DNA of 64,000 nucleotides, from contig NZ_CP016382.1 in the NCBI RefSeq assembly GCF_002813635.1, forward strand, positions 1,240,001 to 1,304,000, written 5' to 3'. The position numbers and the translations under genes are program-made. Origin of the DNA: Spiribacter roseus. Its GTDB lineage: Bacteria > Pseudomonadota > Gammaproteobacteria > Nitrococcales > Nitrococcaceae. Below the pieces are notes generated by a model. That model saw only the letters and a program-made list of their open reading frames with translations. It was not told the DNA's origin and did not search any database. Shown here piece by piece: positions 24,824-33,251 of this stretch (its first letter is position 1; each line of letters opens with the position of its first letter).

Positions 24824-26401
24824 TCAACCCTTTGTGGCAGGGTCGTGCTCCGCCCCCATCCGGCTGCGGAGTGACTCGGCCTGGGCCCGGATCGCGGCGC
24901 GCTGATCCTCGCTTTTGCGCTGCAGATTGCGGAACTGAAACTGCAGGCGCCGATTGCCGGCGAGCTGGGCCTCATGACGGTCCAGGAAGTCCCAGTACAG
25001 CGTGGTGAACGGGCAGGCCGTCTCGCCGACGGCCTCCCGCGGATTGAACCGGCACTGGCTGCAGGCATTGCTCATTCGGTCGATGTAGGCACCGCTGGCG
25101 CAGTAGGGCTTGGTGCCGACCACCCCGCCGTCGCCAAACTGGCTCATCCCCAGGGCGTTGGGCAGGCTGACCCAGTCGGCGGCGTCCAGATACAGCGCCG
25201 CATGCCATTCATGGAATCGGTAGGGGTGCACGCCATAGAGCTGGGCGAACAGGCCCAGCACCATCAGACGCTGGATATGATGGGCGTACCCGTGGCGCAG
25301 CAGCGCCGCCATCGCATCGGCCACACAGGCCATGTCGGTCTGCCCGTCCCAGAAAAACGCCGGCAGCTCGGCCTGATGATCAAGGGCATTGAGCTCGGCA
25401 TACCCGGGCATCCGCAGCCAGTACACGCCGCGGATGAACTCTCGCCAGCCAAGGATCTGGCGGACAAAACCTTCCACGGCATTGATCGGTGCGGCACCGG
25501 CGTCCAGCGCCGCCTCGGCGCGGGCCAGACAACGCCGCGGGTCGAGCAGATGCAGGTTGAGCGAAGTCGACAGGCGGGCATGGTAGAGCAGCGGCTCACC
25601 CACCCAGATGGCGTCCTGCCAGGTGCCGAAGGCCGGCAGTCGATGACGGATGAAATCGTCGAGCGCGGTCTCCGCCTGCGCCGGCGTCACCGGTTGATCA
25701 AAGTCGGCGGCACGACCGGGGAAATGCCCGTAACGCTCGGCCACCAGCGCGATCACGGCCTGAGTGGTGGCATCCGGCTCGAACACCGGATGGCCCGGCA
25801 GATCACCCGGCCCGCCGGCGCCAAAGGCCGCGCGGTTGTCCTTGTCGAAATTCCACGCCCCGCCGCGCGGCTGGCCACCGTCCATCAGCACGTCATGGCG
25901 CTTTCGCATGCTGCGGTAGAAGTATTCCATGGTCAGGCTCTTGCGATTCGACGCCCACTCCTGGAACGCCTCACGGCTTGCCATGAAATGCCAGTCGCGG
26001 TGCCACTCCAACGCGACATCCAGTGGCTCAATGCACTCGAGCAGGGCCTGTTCCAGGGACCAGTCGCCGGCCTCCATCATGACCACGCTGGCCGGTCCGA
26101 GTGCCGCCAGGTCCTCGGCCAGCTGCCCGGGCAGGGTGGTATCGGTCAATGCCGCCCCGGGACCCGCGTCGGCGGCATGGTAGTGCACGGCGACGCCCTG
26201 CTGGCGCAGGGCATCGCGCAGGTGCCGCATGGCCGACCAATACAGCACCAGGCGTTGCTGATGCGGCGCGCCCCCGGCCGGTTGATTGACGGTCTCGGCC
26301 ATCCAGACCGCGTCCCGGGCGGGGTCGATGTCACTGAGGAGCGGACCATTGCGATCAAGCTGATCGGCCTGCACCACGATAAGCCGGCGGAGCGTGTTCA
26401 T
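24824..26401 (-). CDS. Fe-S bacterial cryptochrome/photolyase (PhrB/CryB type)
   Basis: This 525-residue flavoprotein belongs to the iron-sulfur photolyases that repair (6-4) photoproducts. The four cluster cysteines are at 359, 447, 450 and 463, with the same spacing (88, 3, 13) as the four in Agrobacterium PhrB. The HGYAHHIQRLMVLG helix carries the conserved histidines near the FAD. Characterised members use FAD plus 6,7-dimethyl-8-ribityllumazine as antenna. The start overlaps the M23 peptidase stop in ATGA, and an intrinsic terminator follows the gene. Light-driven repair fits a surface-water halophile. Confidence 0.9.
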   Translation of the reverse strand: MNTLRRLIVVQADQLDRNGPLLSDIDPARDAVWMAETVNQPAGGAPHQQRLVLYWSAMRHLRDALRQQGVAVHYHAADAGPGAALTDTTLPGQLAEDLAALGPASVVMMEAGDWSLEQALLECIEPLDVALEWHRDWHFMASREAFQEWASNRKSLTMEYFYRSMRKRHDVLMDGGQPRGGAWNFDKDNRAAFGAGGPGDLPGHPVFEPDATTQAVIALVAERYGHFPGRAADFDQPVTPAQAETALDDFIRHRLPAFGTWQDAIWVGEPLLYHARLSTSLNLHLLDPRRCLARAEAALDAGAAPINAVEGFVRQILGWREFIRGVYWLRMPGYAELNALDHQAELPAFFWDGQTDMACVADAMAALLRHGYAHHIQRLMVLGLFAQLYGVHPYRFHEWHAALYLDAADWVSLPNALGMSQFGDGGVVGTKPYCASGAYIDRMSNACSQCRFNPREAVGETACPFTTLYWDFLDRHEAQLAGNRRLQFQFRNLQRKSEDQRAAIRAQAESLRSRMGAEHDPATKG

Positions 26402-27222
26402 TGGGTGGAGGCCTCCGTCATCGGTGGAACCAGCATCGAGGGGTCGATGCGTTGATCGAACCAGTTCATCCGCCAGTCGAGATGGGCACCGGTCACCCGC
26501 CCGCTCGCGCCGACCTCGGCGATGACCTCGCCCTGGCGGACCCTATCACCCACCGCCACGCGCATCGCCGACAGGTGCAGGAAGCTCGACGACAGGCCCT
26601 GACCGTGATCGAGGATCAGCGTGCCGCCCGAGAAGAACAGATCCTCGGCGGCCAGGGTGACCACGCCATCGGACGGGGCCCGCACCGGCGTCCCGGTGGG
26701 CCGGGCGATATCAATGCCGTAGTGGGGCTGACGCGGTTCGCCATTGAGAATCCGCTGACTGCCGTAGATCCCGGAAATCGGCCCGGTCACCGGCCAGATC
26801 CAGCCGGCATCGAAGTGCCGCGCCGGCAGGCGCCTGGCGCGTGCTGCCCGCACCGCCGATGCATCGCGCCGGATCCGATCGAGGGTCTCGGCGTCGGGAC
26901 TGACCTGGTTGCGGTCAAGCCCGTCAATGCGCTGGACGTCATAGCGCCGCTGGGCAACCTCCAGGGTGCGCTGGCGACGCGTGCCATCCGGGCTGACCGC
27001 CGTCACCGTGACCACGGCCGGCGCATCGCGGCCCAGCCCCAGCACGAAACGCCCGGCTGAATCTACGGGGATCGTGTGGCCGAGGGCCCGCACCTCGGCG
27101 CCGGGGGGCGCCTCGCCATGCAGCAGCCCGCCCTGCCGCCGTGGACCGTCGATGTCGAGCGCGCCGGCGACCAGCGGCAGGAGGCCAAGCAGCAGACCAA
27201 GGGTTCGAGTCAATCGGATCAT
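26398..27222 (-). CDS. Secreted M23-family (LytM-type) peptidase
   Basis: This 274-residue protein begins with a signal peptide (IRLTRTLGLLLGLLPLVAGA), has a beta-rich N-terminal domain, and ends in an M23 domain (about 140-265): HYGIDIARPTGTPV with the first zinc His and Asp, SSSFLHLS and GAHLDW with the HxH-like metal/catalytic part. Such enzymes cut peptidoglycan cross-bridges or, when degenerate, activate amidases. The ATG at 27222 is favoured by a GGGGAA site and by the signal peptide. It lies four bases after zur and overlaps the photolyase start. Confidence 0.85.
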   Translation of the reverse strand: MIRLTRTLGLLLGLLPLVAGALDIDGPRRQGGLLHGEAPPGAEVRALGHTIPVDSAGRFVLGLGRDAPAVVTVTAVSPDGTRRQRTLEVAQRRYDVQRIDGLDRNQVSPDAETLDRIRRDASAVRAARARRLPARHFDAGWIWPVTGPISGIYGSQRILNGEPRQPHYGIDIARPTGTPVRAPSDGVVTLAAEDLFFSGGTLILDHGQGLSSSFLHLSAMRVAVGDRVRQGEVIAEVGASGRVTGAHLDWRMNWFDQRIDPSMLVPPMTEASTQ

Positions 27223-27226
27223 GATT

Positions 27227-27700
27227 TCATTCCCCGCGACAGGCCGGGCAGACGCCCTCGATCTCGACGGTCTGGGCCAGTTGGGCGAAGCCCAGATCGC
27301 CAGCGCGCTGGGCGAGCGCCGCCTCGATGCCGTGGTCGTCAAGCTCGGCCACACGGTGGCAGTGGCGGCAGATCAGGAACTGGCCGTTATGACTGTGTTC
27401 AGGATGCCCGCAGCCGACATAGGCATTGATCGACGCCAGCCGGTGGACAAAGCGCTCGGCCATCAGAAAATCCAGCGTGCGGTACACCGTCGGCGGCGCC
27501 GCCGATGCCGAGCCCTGACGCAGTCGTGCCAAAAGATCATACGCCTTGACCGGCTGGTGGCTCTCCCAGATCAGCTCGAGCACCCGCCGGCGCAGCGGCG
27601 TGAGTCGCCGGCCACGCTGCAGACAGAGTCTCTCAGCCTCGCCCAGCGCGGCATCAATGCAACGCTGATGGTCATGGTCCTCGCCCGGGAAAGCGCTCAT
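27227..27700 (-). CDS. zur: Fur-family regulator, Zur type
   Basis: This 157-residue repressor has the winged helix of the Fur family (TPLRRRVLELIW to PPTVYRTLDFLMAE, about 34-82) and a C-terminal metal domain. Four cysteines (111, 114, 151, 154) match the structural zinc site of E. coli Zur, and Cys97 with the HPEHSH histidines resembles Zur's regulatory zinc site. Zur shuts off zinc uptake when zinc is plentiful. The ATG at 27700 follows AGAGG and lies five bases after the tsaB stop; an upstream GTG is possible. No zinc-transport genes are nearby, so its targets lie elsewhere. Confidence 0.85.
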   Translation of the reverse strand: MSAFPGEDHDHQRCIDAALGEAERLCLQRGRRLTPLRRRVLELIWESHQPVKAYDLLARLRQGSASAAPPTVYRTLDFLMAERFVHRLASINAYVGCGHPEHSHNGQFLICRHCHRVAELDDHGIEAALAQRAGDLGFAQLAQTVEIEGVCPACRGE

Positions 27701-27705
27701 CCGCC

Positions 27706-28398
27706 TCACCTCTTTTGCGCGTGGGTCACGCGGTTGCGCAGATAGACCGGTTCAAGCGCCGCCGCCGCGACCGCCTCACCGGCAGCCAGACGCTGCCGTG
27801 CCAGCGGCATGGCCGCGGCGATATCCGGATCGCAGTCGGCATTCACCGCGCTCAGTCCCGCCCCATCGGCGATGGCCGGCCAGGCGGCGAAGCCGCTGCC
27901 GGCCCCGGACCACTGCCCCGCGGGCAGCGGCGGGCAGACCGGCGCACCCAGCCATTCATCACCCACCGGCAGCGTCCCGGGCTCCGCGGTCGGCGGATGC
28001 CGGAAAAGCCCGCCATAGACCTCGCCCATGCGCGCGTCCAGCAGCACCAGCGTGCCTGTGGGTGTGGGATCGTTCCGCCAGGCCGTCTCGGCCACCACCT
28101 GCAAGGTCGACAGTGCCACCACCGGCCGATCAAGACCCAGCGCGAGGCCCTGACCGACGCCGGTGGTCACCCGCACGCCGGTGAACCCGCCCGGGCCACG
28201 GGTACAGGCGACGGCATCGACGCCGGTACGGCCGAGACCTGCCTCTGCCAGCAGCGCATCGGCGGCCGCCAGTACCGCCCGGGTCTGACCCTGTCGCTGG
28301 CGGGTGGTTCGAGTGATAATCGTATCACCCACCGCCAGCGCCACGGTGCAGACCCCGGTGGTGGCGTCGATGCCCAGGATAACGGGGGATGCCGTCAT
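27706..28398 (-). CDS. tsaB: tRNA threonylcarbamoyladenosine biosynthesis protein TsaB
   Basis: This 230-residue protein is the inactive Kae1/TsaD-like partner that holds TsaD and TsaE in the t6A tRNA-modification complex. It has the ASKHA start GIDATTGVCTVAL (about 9-21), GPGGFTGVRVTTGVGQGLAL (about 68-87) and lacks TsaD's metal HxxxH motif, as expected. Its start overlaps the MFS stop in ATGA, so it is the second gene of a five-gene operon whose last gene is the photolyase. Confidence 0.92.
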   Translation of the reverse strand: MTASPVILGIDATTGVCTVALAVGDTIITRTTRQRQGQTRAVLAAADALLAEAGLGRTGVDAVACTRGPGGFTGVRVTTGVGQGLALGLDRPVVALSTLQVVAETAWRNDPTPTGTLVLLDARMGEVYGGLFRHPPTAEPGTLPVGDEWLGAPVCPPLPAGQWSGAGSGFAAWPAIADGAGLSAVNADCDPDIAAAMPLARQRLAAGEAVAAAALEPVYLRNRVTHAQKR

Positions 28399-29684
28399 GG
28401 TTCAGCCTCCGGCTCGGGCGCCTCAGTTGTATCGGTCTCAAAATCCAGCTCCAGCTGCACCGCCTCATAGCGCGGGTCGAGCCCACCGGCATAGACCGCT
28501 TCCTGGGGGACGACGCGGTAGGTGGACGGCTCGCCCACGGGGATCGGCGGACCGATGCGCTGGCGCAGCCAGGCAAACCCGCCCAGAAGCAGGCCAGCCC
28601 CCGCGAGGGTCCAGAACAGCCCGGCCGGGCCGAGCAGGGTCATCAGCTGGGTGGCGATCAGCGGGCCGAAGATCATCCCCGCCCCATGCACCAGCAGCAG
28701 GCTGGCGCTGGCGCCCAGCATCTGCTGGGGCTCGAGAAAGTCGTTGGCGAGCGACAGCGAGATGGGGTAGAGGGTGAACGCAAGCCCGCCCCAGACCACC
28801 GCCATGCCGATCACGGCCCATTCATGGGCACCGGTCATGTAGACAATGCCGAGGCTCGTCGCGGTCATCAAAAAACTGACTCCCATCAGGACATCGCGCC
28901 GATTGAAACGATCCGACAGGTGGCCGATCGGCCACTGCAGGACAAAGCCGCCGAGGATGCTCAGGCCCATGAGCCAGGCGATATGGCCGTCGCTGAACCC
29001 GACGCCGCGGGCATACACCGGCGCCAGGCCCAGAAACGCCCCACCCACCGTCCCGGCCAGCGCCGAGCCCACCACACCCAGTGGCGAGGCATCGAACAGG
29101 TCCCGCAGGCCGACCCGCTCCACCACCGGCAGCGCCGGTGAAGCGATTCGGGTGATCGTCACCGGCACCACCGCAGCGGCAATCAGCATGGCGGCCAGAC
29201 TGAACAGTTCAAAACCGCCGGGCGCGCCCACCATCAGCAGGAACTGCCCGCCGCCAAGGCCGACATAGCTGACGATGCTGTAAACGCCCAGCACCTGGCC
29301 GCGTCGCTCACTGGGCGTGCGATCGTTGAGCCAGCTCTCGGTCACCATATACAGGCCCGCCAGGCTGAACCCGAAGGCGAGGCGCATCAGCCCCCACAGC
29401 CAGGGTTCGAGCAACAGCGGATAGGCCAATGTGCTGATTGCCGCCATGGCCGCGAAGGCCGCAAAGCTGCGGATGTGTCCCACCCGGGCAATGAGCCCGG
29501 CGCACACCCAGGTCGCCATGACGAAACCCACCGAATAGCAGGCGGTGACGAGGCCGATGACGCGGGTGTCGAAGGCCTCCTCGGACATGCGCACACCCAC
29601 CAGGGTGGTCAGCAGCCCCCCGCCGCTCAGCAGCAGTCCGAATGAAACGAACAGTGCGATAAACGGTGAGATCGTGCGCTGCAT
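28395..29684 (-). CDS. Major facilitator superfamily transporter
   Basis: This 429-residue membrane protein has 12 predicted helices in two halves. The MFS motif A-like loops are GHIRSF and GHLSDRFNRRDVL (between helices 8 and 9), and SWLNDRTPSERRGQVLG lies between helices 4 and 5, as in the YcaD-like group. The substrate is unknown. The ATG at 29684 replaces a much longer frame whose first 113 residues have no membrane character. The last 60 residues form an acidic cytoplasmic tail. It leads the tsaB-zur-M23-photolyase operon and diverges from ectA by 117 bases. Confidence 0.85.
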   Translation of the reverse strand: MQRTISPFIALFVSFGLLLSGGGLLTTLVGVRMSEEAFDTRVIGLVTACYSVGFVMATWVCAGLIARVGHIRSFAAFAAMAAISTLAYPLLLEPWLWGLMRLAFGFSLAGLYMVTESWLNDRTPSERRGQVLGVYSIVSYVGLGGGQFLLMVGAPGGFELFSLAAMLIAAAVVPVTITRIASPALPVVERVGLRDLFDASPLGVVGSALAGTVGGAFLGLAPVYARGVGFSDGHIAWLMGLSILGGFVLQWPIGHLSDRFNRRDVLMGVSFLMTATSLGIVYMTGAHEWAVIGMAVVWGGLAFTLYPISLSLANDFLEPQQMLGASASLLLVHGAGMIFGPLIATQLMTLLGPAGLFWTLAGAGLLLGGFAWLRQRIGPPIPVGEPSTYRVVPQEAVYAGGLDPRYEAVQLELDFETDTTEAPEPEAEP

Positions 29685-29801
29685 GCGGGTACCGGTGGTG
29701 GCGTCGGGAGTGCGTCTACGGGGGTGTGCCGAGGATAGTCGACCTGCCCCGGCATTGCTACTATCACAGGCGACACCCGCCAATGCACGAGGGAGACAGT
29801 A

Positions 29802-30335
29802 TTGATCGACGAGGAAATCCCCGACCAGGGCATCCGGCTGCGCTCGCCCAATGCCGATGAGGGGGGCGCCATGTGGTCGGTGGCGAGAGACACGCAGACG
29901 CTGGACCTGAACTCGAGCTATCTCTATATGCTGCTGGCCCGCGACTTCGCGGACACCTGCGTCATTGCAGAACACGAGGGCCGGATCGTCGGCTTCGCCA
30001 GCGGCTATCGCCGCCCGCGGCATCCCGAGGTGGTGTTCCTCTGGCAGGTGGGGATCCGGCCCGGACTGCAGGGACAGGGACTGGGCAAGCGGCTGATTGC
30101 GGCCTTCCTGCGTCAGCCCGGGGCCGATCGGGCGAGCATGCTCGAGACGACCATTGCGCCGGATAACGAAGCCTCACGGGCCCTTTTCCAGTCGATGGCG
30201 CGCGAGCTCGACACCGACTGCCAGATCAGCCCCTGCTTTCGGGCGGAGGATTTCCCGGACAATGGCCACTCGGCGGAGGAGCTGTTCACCATCGGCCCCT
30301 ACCGGCCATCGGCGCTCAACCAGCTGGCGCCGTGA
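29802..30335 (+). CDS. ectA: L-2,4-diaminobutyrate acetyltransferase
   Basis: This 177-residue GNAT enzyme acetylates 2,4-diaminobutyrate, the second step of ectoine synthesis. It aligns along its length with EctA: LDLNSSYLYMLLARDFADTC, VFLWQVGIRPGLQGQGLGKRL (acetyl-CoA loop) and LETTIAPDNEAS, each shown here in short parts at about 33-52, 75-95 and 108-119. It starts with TTG behind a GGGAG site. Ectoine is the main compatible solute of many halophilic gammaproteobacteria. EctC follows after only 48 bases; the aminotransferase ectB that normally sits between them is missing. Confidence 0.9.
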   Translation: MIDEEIPDQGIRLRSPNADEGGAMWSVARDTQTLDLNSSYLYMLLARDFADTCVIAEHEGRIVGFASGYRRPRHPEVVFLWQVGIRPGLQGQGLGKRLIAAFLRQPGADRASMLETTIAPDNEASRALFQSMARELDTDCQISPCFRAEDFPDNGHSAEELFTIGPYRPSALNQLAP

Positions 30336-30383
30336 GCACCCAGTCACCCACACACCGCAGTCACTCCGAACAGGGGAGAAAGA

Positions 30384-30773
30384 ATGAAAATCGTCGATCT
30401 TGAGGTCATCAAGGGTTCCGAGCGCGAAGTCCACGGCCCGGGCTGGACCAGCCGGCGGCTATTGCTGAGAAAGGACGGGATGGGGTTCTCGTTTCACGAG
30501 ACCATCATTCCCGCGGGTGCCGAAATGACGCTGTGGTACAAGAACCATCTCGAGGCGGTCTACTGCGTTGAGGGCAATGGCAGCGTCGAGGACCTGGCCA
30601 CCGGCGAGCGCCATGAGCTGCGCGACGGCGTGCTCTATGCGCTGGATCAGAATGACCGCCATGTCCTGCGCGGCGGCACCGAGGACATGCGCCTGATCTG
30701 CGCGTTCAACCCGCCGGTCACGGGTCGCGAGACCCATGATGCCGATGGCTCCTACGAGCTCGTCGAGGACTGA
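30384..30773 (+). CDS. ectC: Ectoine synthase
   Basis: This 129-residue cupin cyclises N-gamma-acetyl-diaminobutyrate to ectoine. The three iron ligands of characterised EctC (Glu57, Tyr85, His93) are all at the expected positions, and [14 protein letters not shown] (51-64) is the family core. A GGGGAGAAAG site precedes the ATG. It is the second and last gene of a short ectA-ectC unit. Its 3' end overlaps the convergent YoaA helicase gene by 22 bases. Confidence 0.93.
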   Translation: MKIVDLEVIKGSEREVHGPGWTSRRLLLRKDGMGFSFHETIIPAGAEMTLWYKNHLEAVYCVEGNGSVEDLATGERHELRDGVLYALDQNDRHVLRGGTEDMRLICAFNPPVTGRETHDADGSYELVED

Positions 30774-32680
30774 TCGGCGAAAAAGTCGTTGACCGCCTCG
30801 ATGTCGCGGACCAGTGGCATCGGCGGCAGACTGGCGCGGAACAGCCGGCCATAGGGCTTGCTGATGAGGCGCGTATCGCCGAGTACCAGGACGCCGCGAT
30901 CGGCGGTGTCGCGGATCAGCCGCCCCACCCCCTGCCGGAGGCCGATAATGGCCTCCGGCAGTTGATGGTCGGCGAAGGAGCTCCGCCCCTGATCCTTCAG
31001 CCAGGCGGCCCTCGCCTGCAGGACCGGATCACCGGGTGAGGCAAACGGCAGGCGGTCGATCATCACACAGGACAGGGCCGGGCCGCGGACATCCACTCCC
31101 TCCCAGAACGACTGTGTGCCCAGCAGGATCGCGCCCTGCGTGGCCCGGAACCGCTCCAGCAGCTGCTTGGGTGCGGCATCCCCTTGGACCATCAATGCCG
31201 ACCAGCCCCGCGCCCGCAGCCAGTCGGCGGCATGACGCAGGGCGCGATGACTGGTGAACAGCATGAAAGCCCGCCCCTCGCTGGCCTCGAGCACGGGCTC
31301 GACGGCCTGCAGGTAGGCCTCGTCAAAGCGCGGGTCGCGCGGCTCTGGCAGTGACGCCGGGAGATAAAGCCGGGTATTGCGGGCATAATCAAAGGGGCTG
31401 TCGAGCTGCAGGGTCTGCGCCGAGTCGATCCCCAGGCGACGCTGGAAATGCTCGAATGAGCCGTTCACGCCCAGCGTCGCCGAAGTAAGCACCCAGGACT
31501 GACCGTGCCGGGCGCGGCTGCGACGGAAATGCTCGGCGACATCCAGTGGCGTCAGCCGCAGCGCAAACCCCTGGCCGCGGGTCTCGACCCAGGCCACTTC
31601 ACGGGACTCGGCATCATTGGCCAGAAACCCGCGTAGCGACGACTGCAGCTCATCGCTGCGTTTGTGACAGTTCTCGAGGCCGCGTCCCCGGGGCGCCTGG
31701 GGGGCGAGGGCCGCGGTCAGCGATTCAAGGGCCGCCGCCAGCTCGGCCGCCGCCTCGTGGGGTGCCTCGCCGGCATCCGCCCATGCCATGCGCGAGCTCT
31801 CCCCCAGCGCCCGGCGCAACTCGGCCGCGGCACGCTCGACCCGCGCGGCGTGCTCCGCCAGATCCGGGGAGTCACCGGCCTCGCGCTGCTGCTCGAGACG
31901 CGTATCCCGCACCAGATCCTGTAGCTGGCGGCTTGAAACCGTCACCCCGAAGAACCGGGCCGCCGTCTCGGGCAGCTGGTGGGCTTCATCGAGGATATAC
32001 ACATCGGCACTGGGCAGCACCTCGCCGTAGCCACCCTCACGCAGCGCCCAGTCCGCCATCAGCAGATGGTGGTTGACGACGACCACATCCGCCTCCTGCG
32101 CCTCACGGCGGGCCTCCATCAAAAAGCATTCACTGTAGAGCGGGCAGTTCTGGCCCAGACAGTTGTCGGCGGTGGACGTGACCCGCGGCTGCAGACGCCC
32201 GTCCACGCTGCCGGCCGGCGCTTCGGCCAGATCACCACTTCGGGTGCGCCCCGCCCAGGCCCGCAGCTTTTGCAGCCCATCGGCCATCGCCGCGGTCTCG
32301 AGACGGCCCTCTTCGGCGGTGCGCTCCATGCGATAGAGACACAGATAGTTGCCGCGCCCCTTGAGCAGTGCCATGCGGACAGGCCGCTCGAGTGCCGCCC
32401 GGGCAATCGGCAGATCGCGATGATAGAGCTGATCCTGGAGCGTGCGCGTGCCGGTGGAGATCACCACACGCTTGCCCGAGTGCAGCGCGGGGATCAGATA
32501 GGCGAGCGTCTTGCCGGTGCCCGTACCAGCCTCGACCACCAGCGAGTCCTCGGCCTCAATGGCCGCCGCCACGGCCTGCGCCATACGCTGCTGCTCTTCA
32601 CGGGGCGAGTAGTCATCGAGCAGGTCGGCCAGCGGTCCATCGGCGGCGAGCGCGCGATCCAGCGCGGCATCGTCGGTCAT
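30752..32680 (-). CDS. yoaA: YoaA/DinG-family Fe-S DNA helicase
   Basis: This 642-residue XPD-like superfamily 2 helicase has Walker A AGTGTGKT (51-58), the DEAH box ([11 protein letters not shown]), and four cysteines for a 4Fe-4S cluster (one in NYLCLYR, then CLGQNC and SEC). YoaA works 5' to 3' on DNA and in E. coli pairs with the chi subunit of polymerase III during repair. It is YoaA- and not DinG-like because of its length and motif spacing. The ATG at 32680 overlaps the dsbB stop; a longer frame upstream is antisense-like sequence inside dsbB. Confidence 0.88.
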   Translation of the reverse strand: MTDDAALDRALAADGPLADLLDDYSPREEQQRMAQAVAAAIEAEDSLVVEAGTGTGKTLAYLIPALHSGKRVVISTGTRTLQDQLYHRDLPIARAALERPVRMALLKGRGNYLCLYRMERTAEEGRLETAAMADGLQKLRAWAGRTRSGDLAEAPAGSVDGRLQPRVTSTADNCLGQNCPLYSECFLMEARREAQEADVVVVNHHLLMADWALREGGYGEVLPSADVYILDEAHQLPETAARFFGVTVSSRQLQDLVRDTRLEQQREAGDSPDLAEHAARVERAAAELRRALGESSRMAWADAGEAPHEAAAELAAALESLTAALAPQAPRGRGLENCHKRSDELQSSLRGFLANDAESREVAWVETRGQGFALRLTPLDVAEHFRRSRARHGQSWVLTSATLGVNGSFEHFQRRLGIDSAQTLQLDSPFDYARNTRLYLPASLPEPRDPRFDEAYLQAVEPVLEASEGRAFMLFTSHRALRHAADWLRARGWSALMVQGDAAPKQLLERFRATQGAILLGTQSFWEGVDVRGPALSCVMIDRLPFASPGDPVLQARAAWLKDQGRSSFADHQLPEAIIGLRQGVGRLIRDTADRGVLVLGDTRLISKPYGRLFRASLPPMPLVRDIEAVNDFFADQSSTSS

Positions 32681-33186
32681 TGGCCACCCGCCGCGCGGCG
32701 GCCGCGAAGGTTGGCGGCAACGGCCAGCCCCCCGATGACCCCATAGGTCAGCAGCGTCCAGGCCGGAATACTCACACCCAGCACCCGATCCACGGCCGCG
32801 CACTCACCGGATCCCGACAGCACCAGCGTGATCACCTCAGTGACTGGAAACACCCCCAGAAGATAGTCCAGACCCGGGCCGCAGGCCGGCACCTGATCCG
32901 CCGGCAGCGACTGCAGCCAGAGGTGCCGCCCGGCGAGACCGATGCCACCGAGGCAGGCGAGCACGGTCAGCACCGCGACGCTGCGACCCGGCACCACCAT
33001 TCCCGCGAGCAGCACGACACCCATGGCAATAAAGGCGATGCGCTGGAATACGCACAGCGGACAGGGTTCCATGCCACCCACCCACTCAAGCACCAGGGCA
33101 ATCGCCACCAGCGCGAAGCAGATCAGTGCCAGCAGGCCGTTGATATGTGCGGGTCGGCGCCACTGGCGCTGAAGGAATGCCATCAT
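32677..33186 (-). CDS. dsbB: Disulfide bond formation protein DsbB
   Basis: This 169-residue inner-membrane protein has four helices and two redox cysteine pairs: Cys42-Cys45 (EPCPLCVFQR) and Cys102-Cys129. DsbB reoxidises periplasmic DsbA and passes electrons to quinones. Two adjacent ATGs (33186 and 33183) are possible after GGGCGG. Its stop overlaps the yoaA start in ATGA. DsbA itself is not in the window, but a DsbG/C-like protein is encoded at 38891. Confidence 0.92.
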   Translation of the reverse strand: MMAFLQRQWRRPAHINGLLALICFALVAIALVLEWVGGMEPCPLCVFQRIAFIAMGVVLLAGMVVPGRSVAVLTVLACLGGIGLAGRHLWLQSLPADQVPACGPGLDYLLGVFPVTEVITLVLSGSGECAAVDRVLGVSIPAWTLLTYGVIGGLAVAANLRGRRAAGGQ

Positions 33187-33251
33187 CCGCCCAGTTTGCC
33201 GAATGGGGGACGGCCTCGCCATCCCCATGGGCCATCGGATACGGTGACGTT

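Noticed and set aside
24974-26455. Plus-strand open frame of about 490 codons opposite the photolyase gene
   Set aside because: The photolyase carries a full set of cluster cysteines; the antisense product has no conserved pattern.
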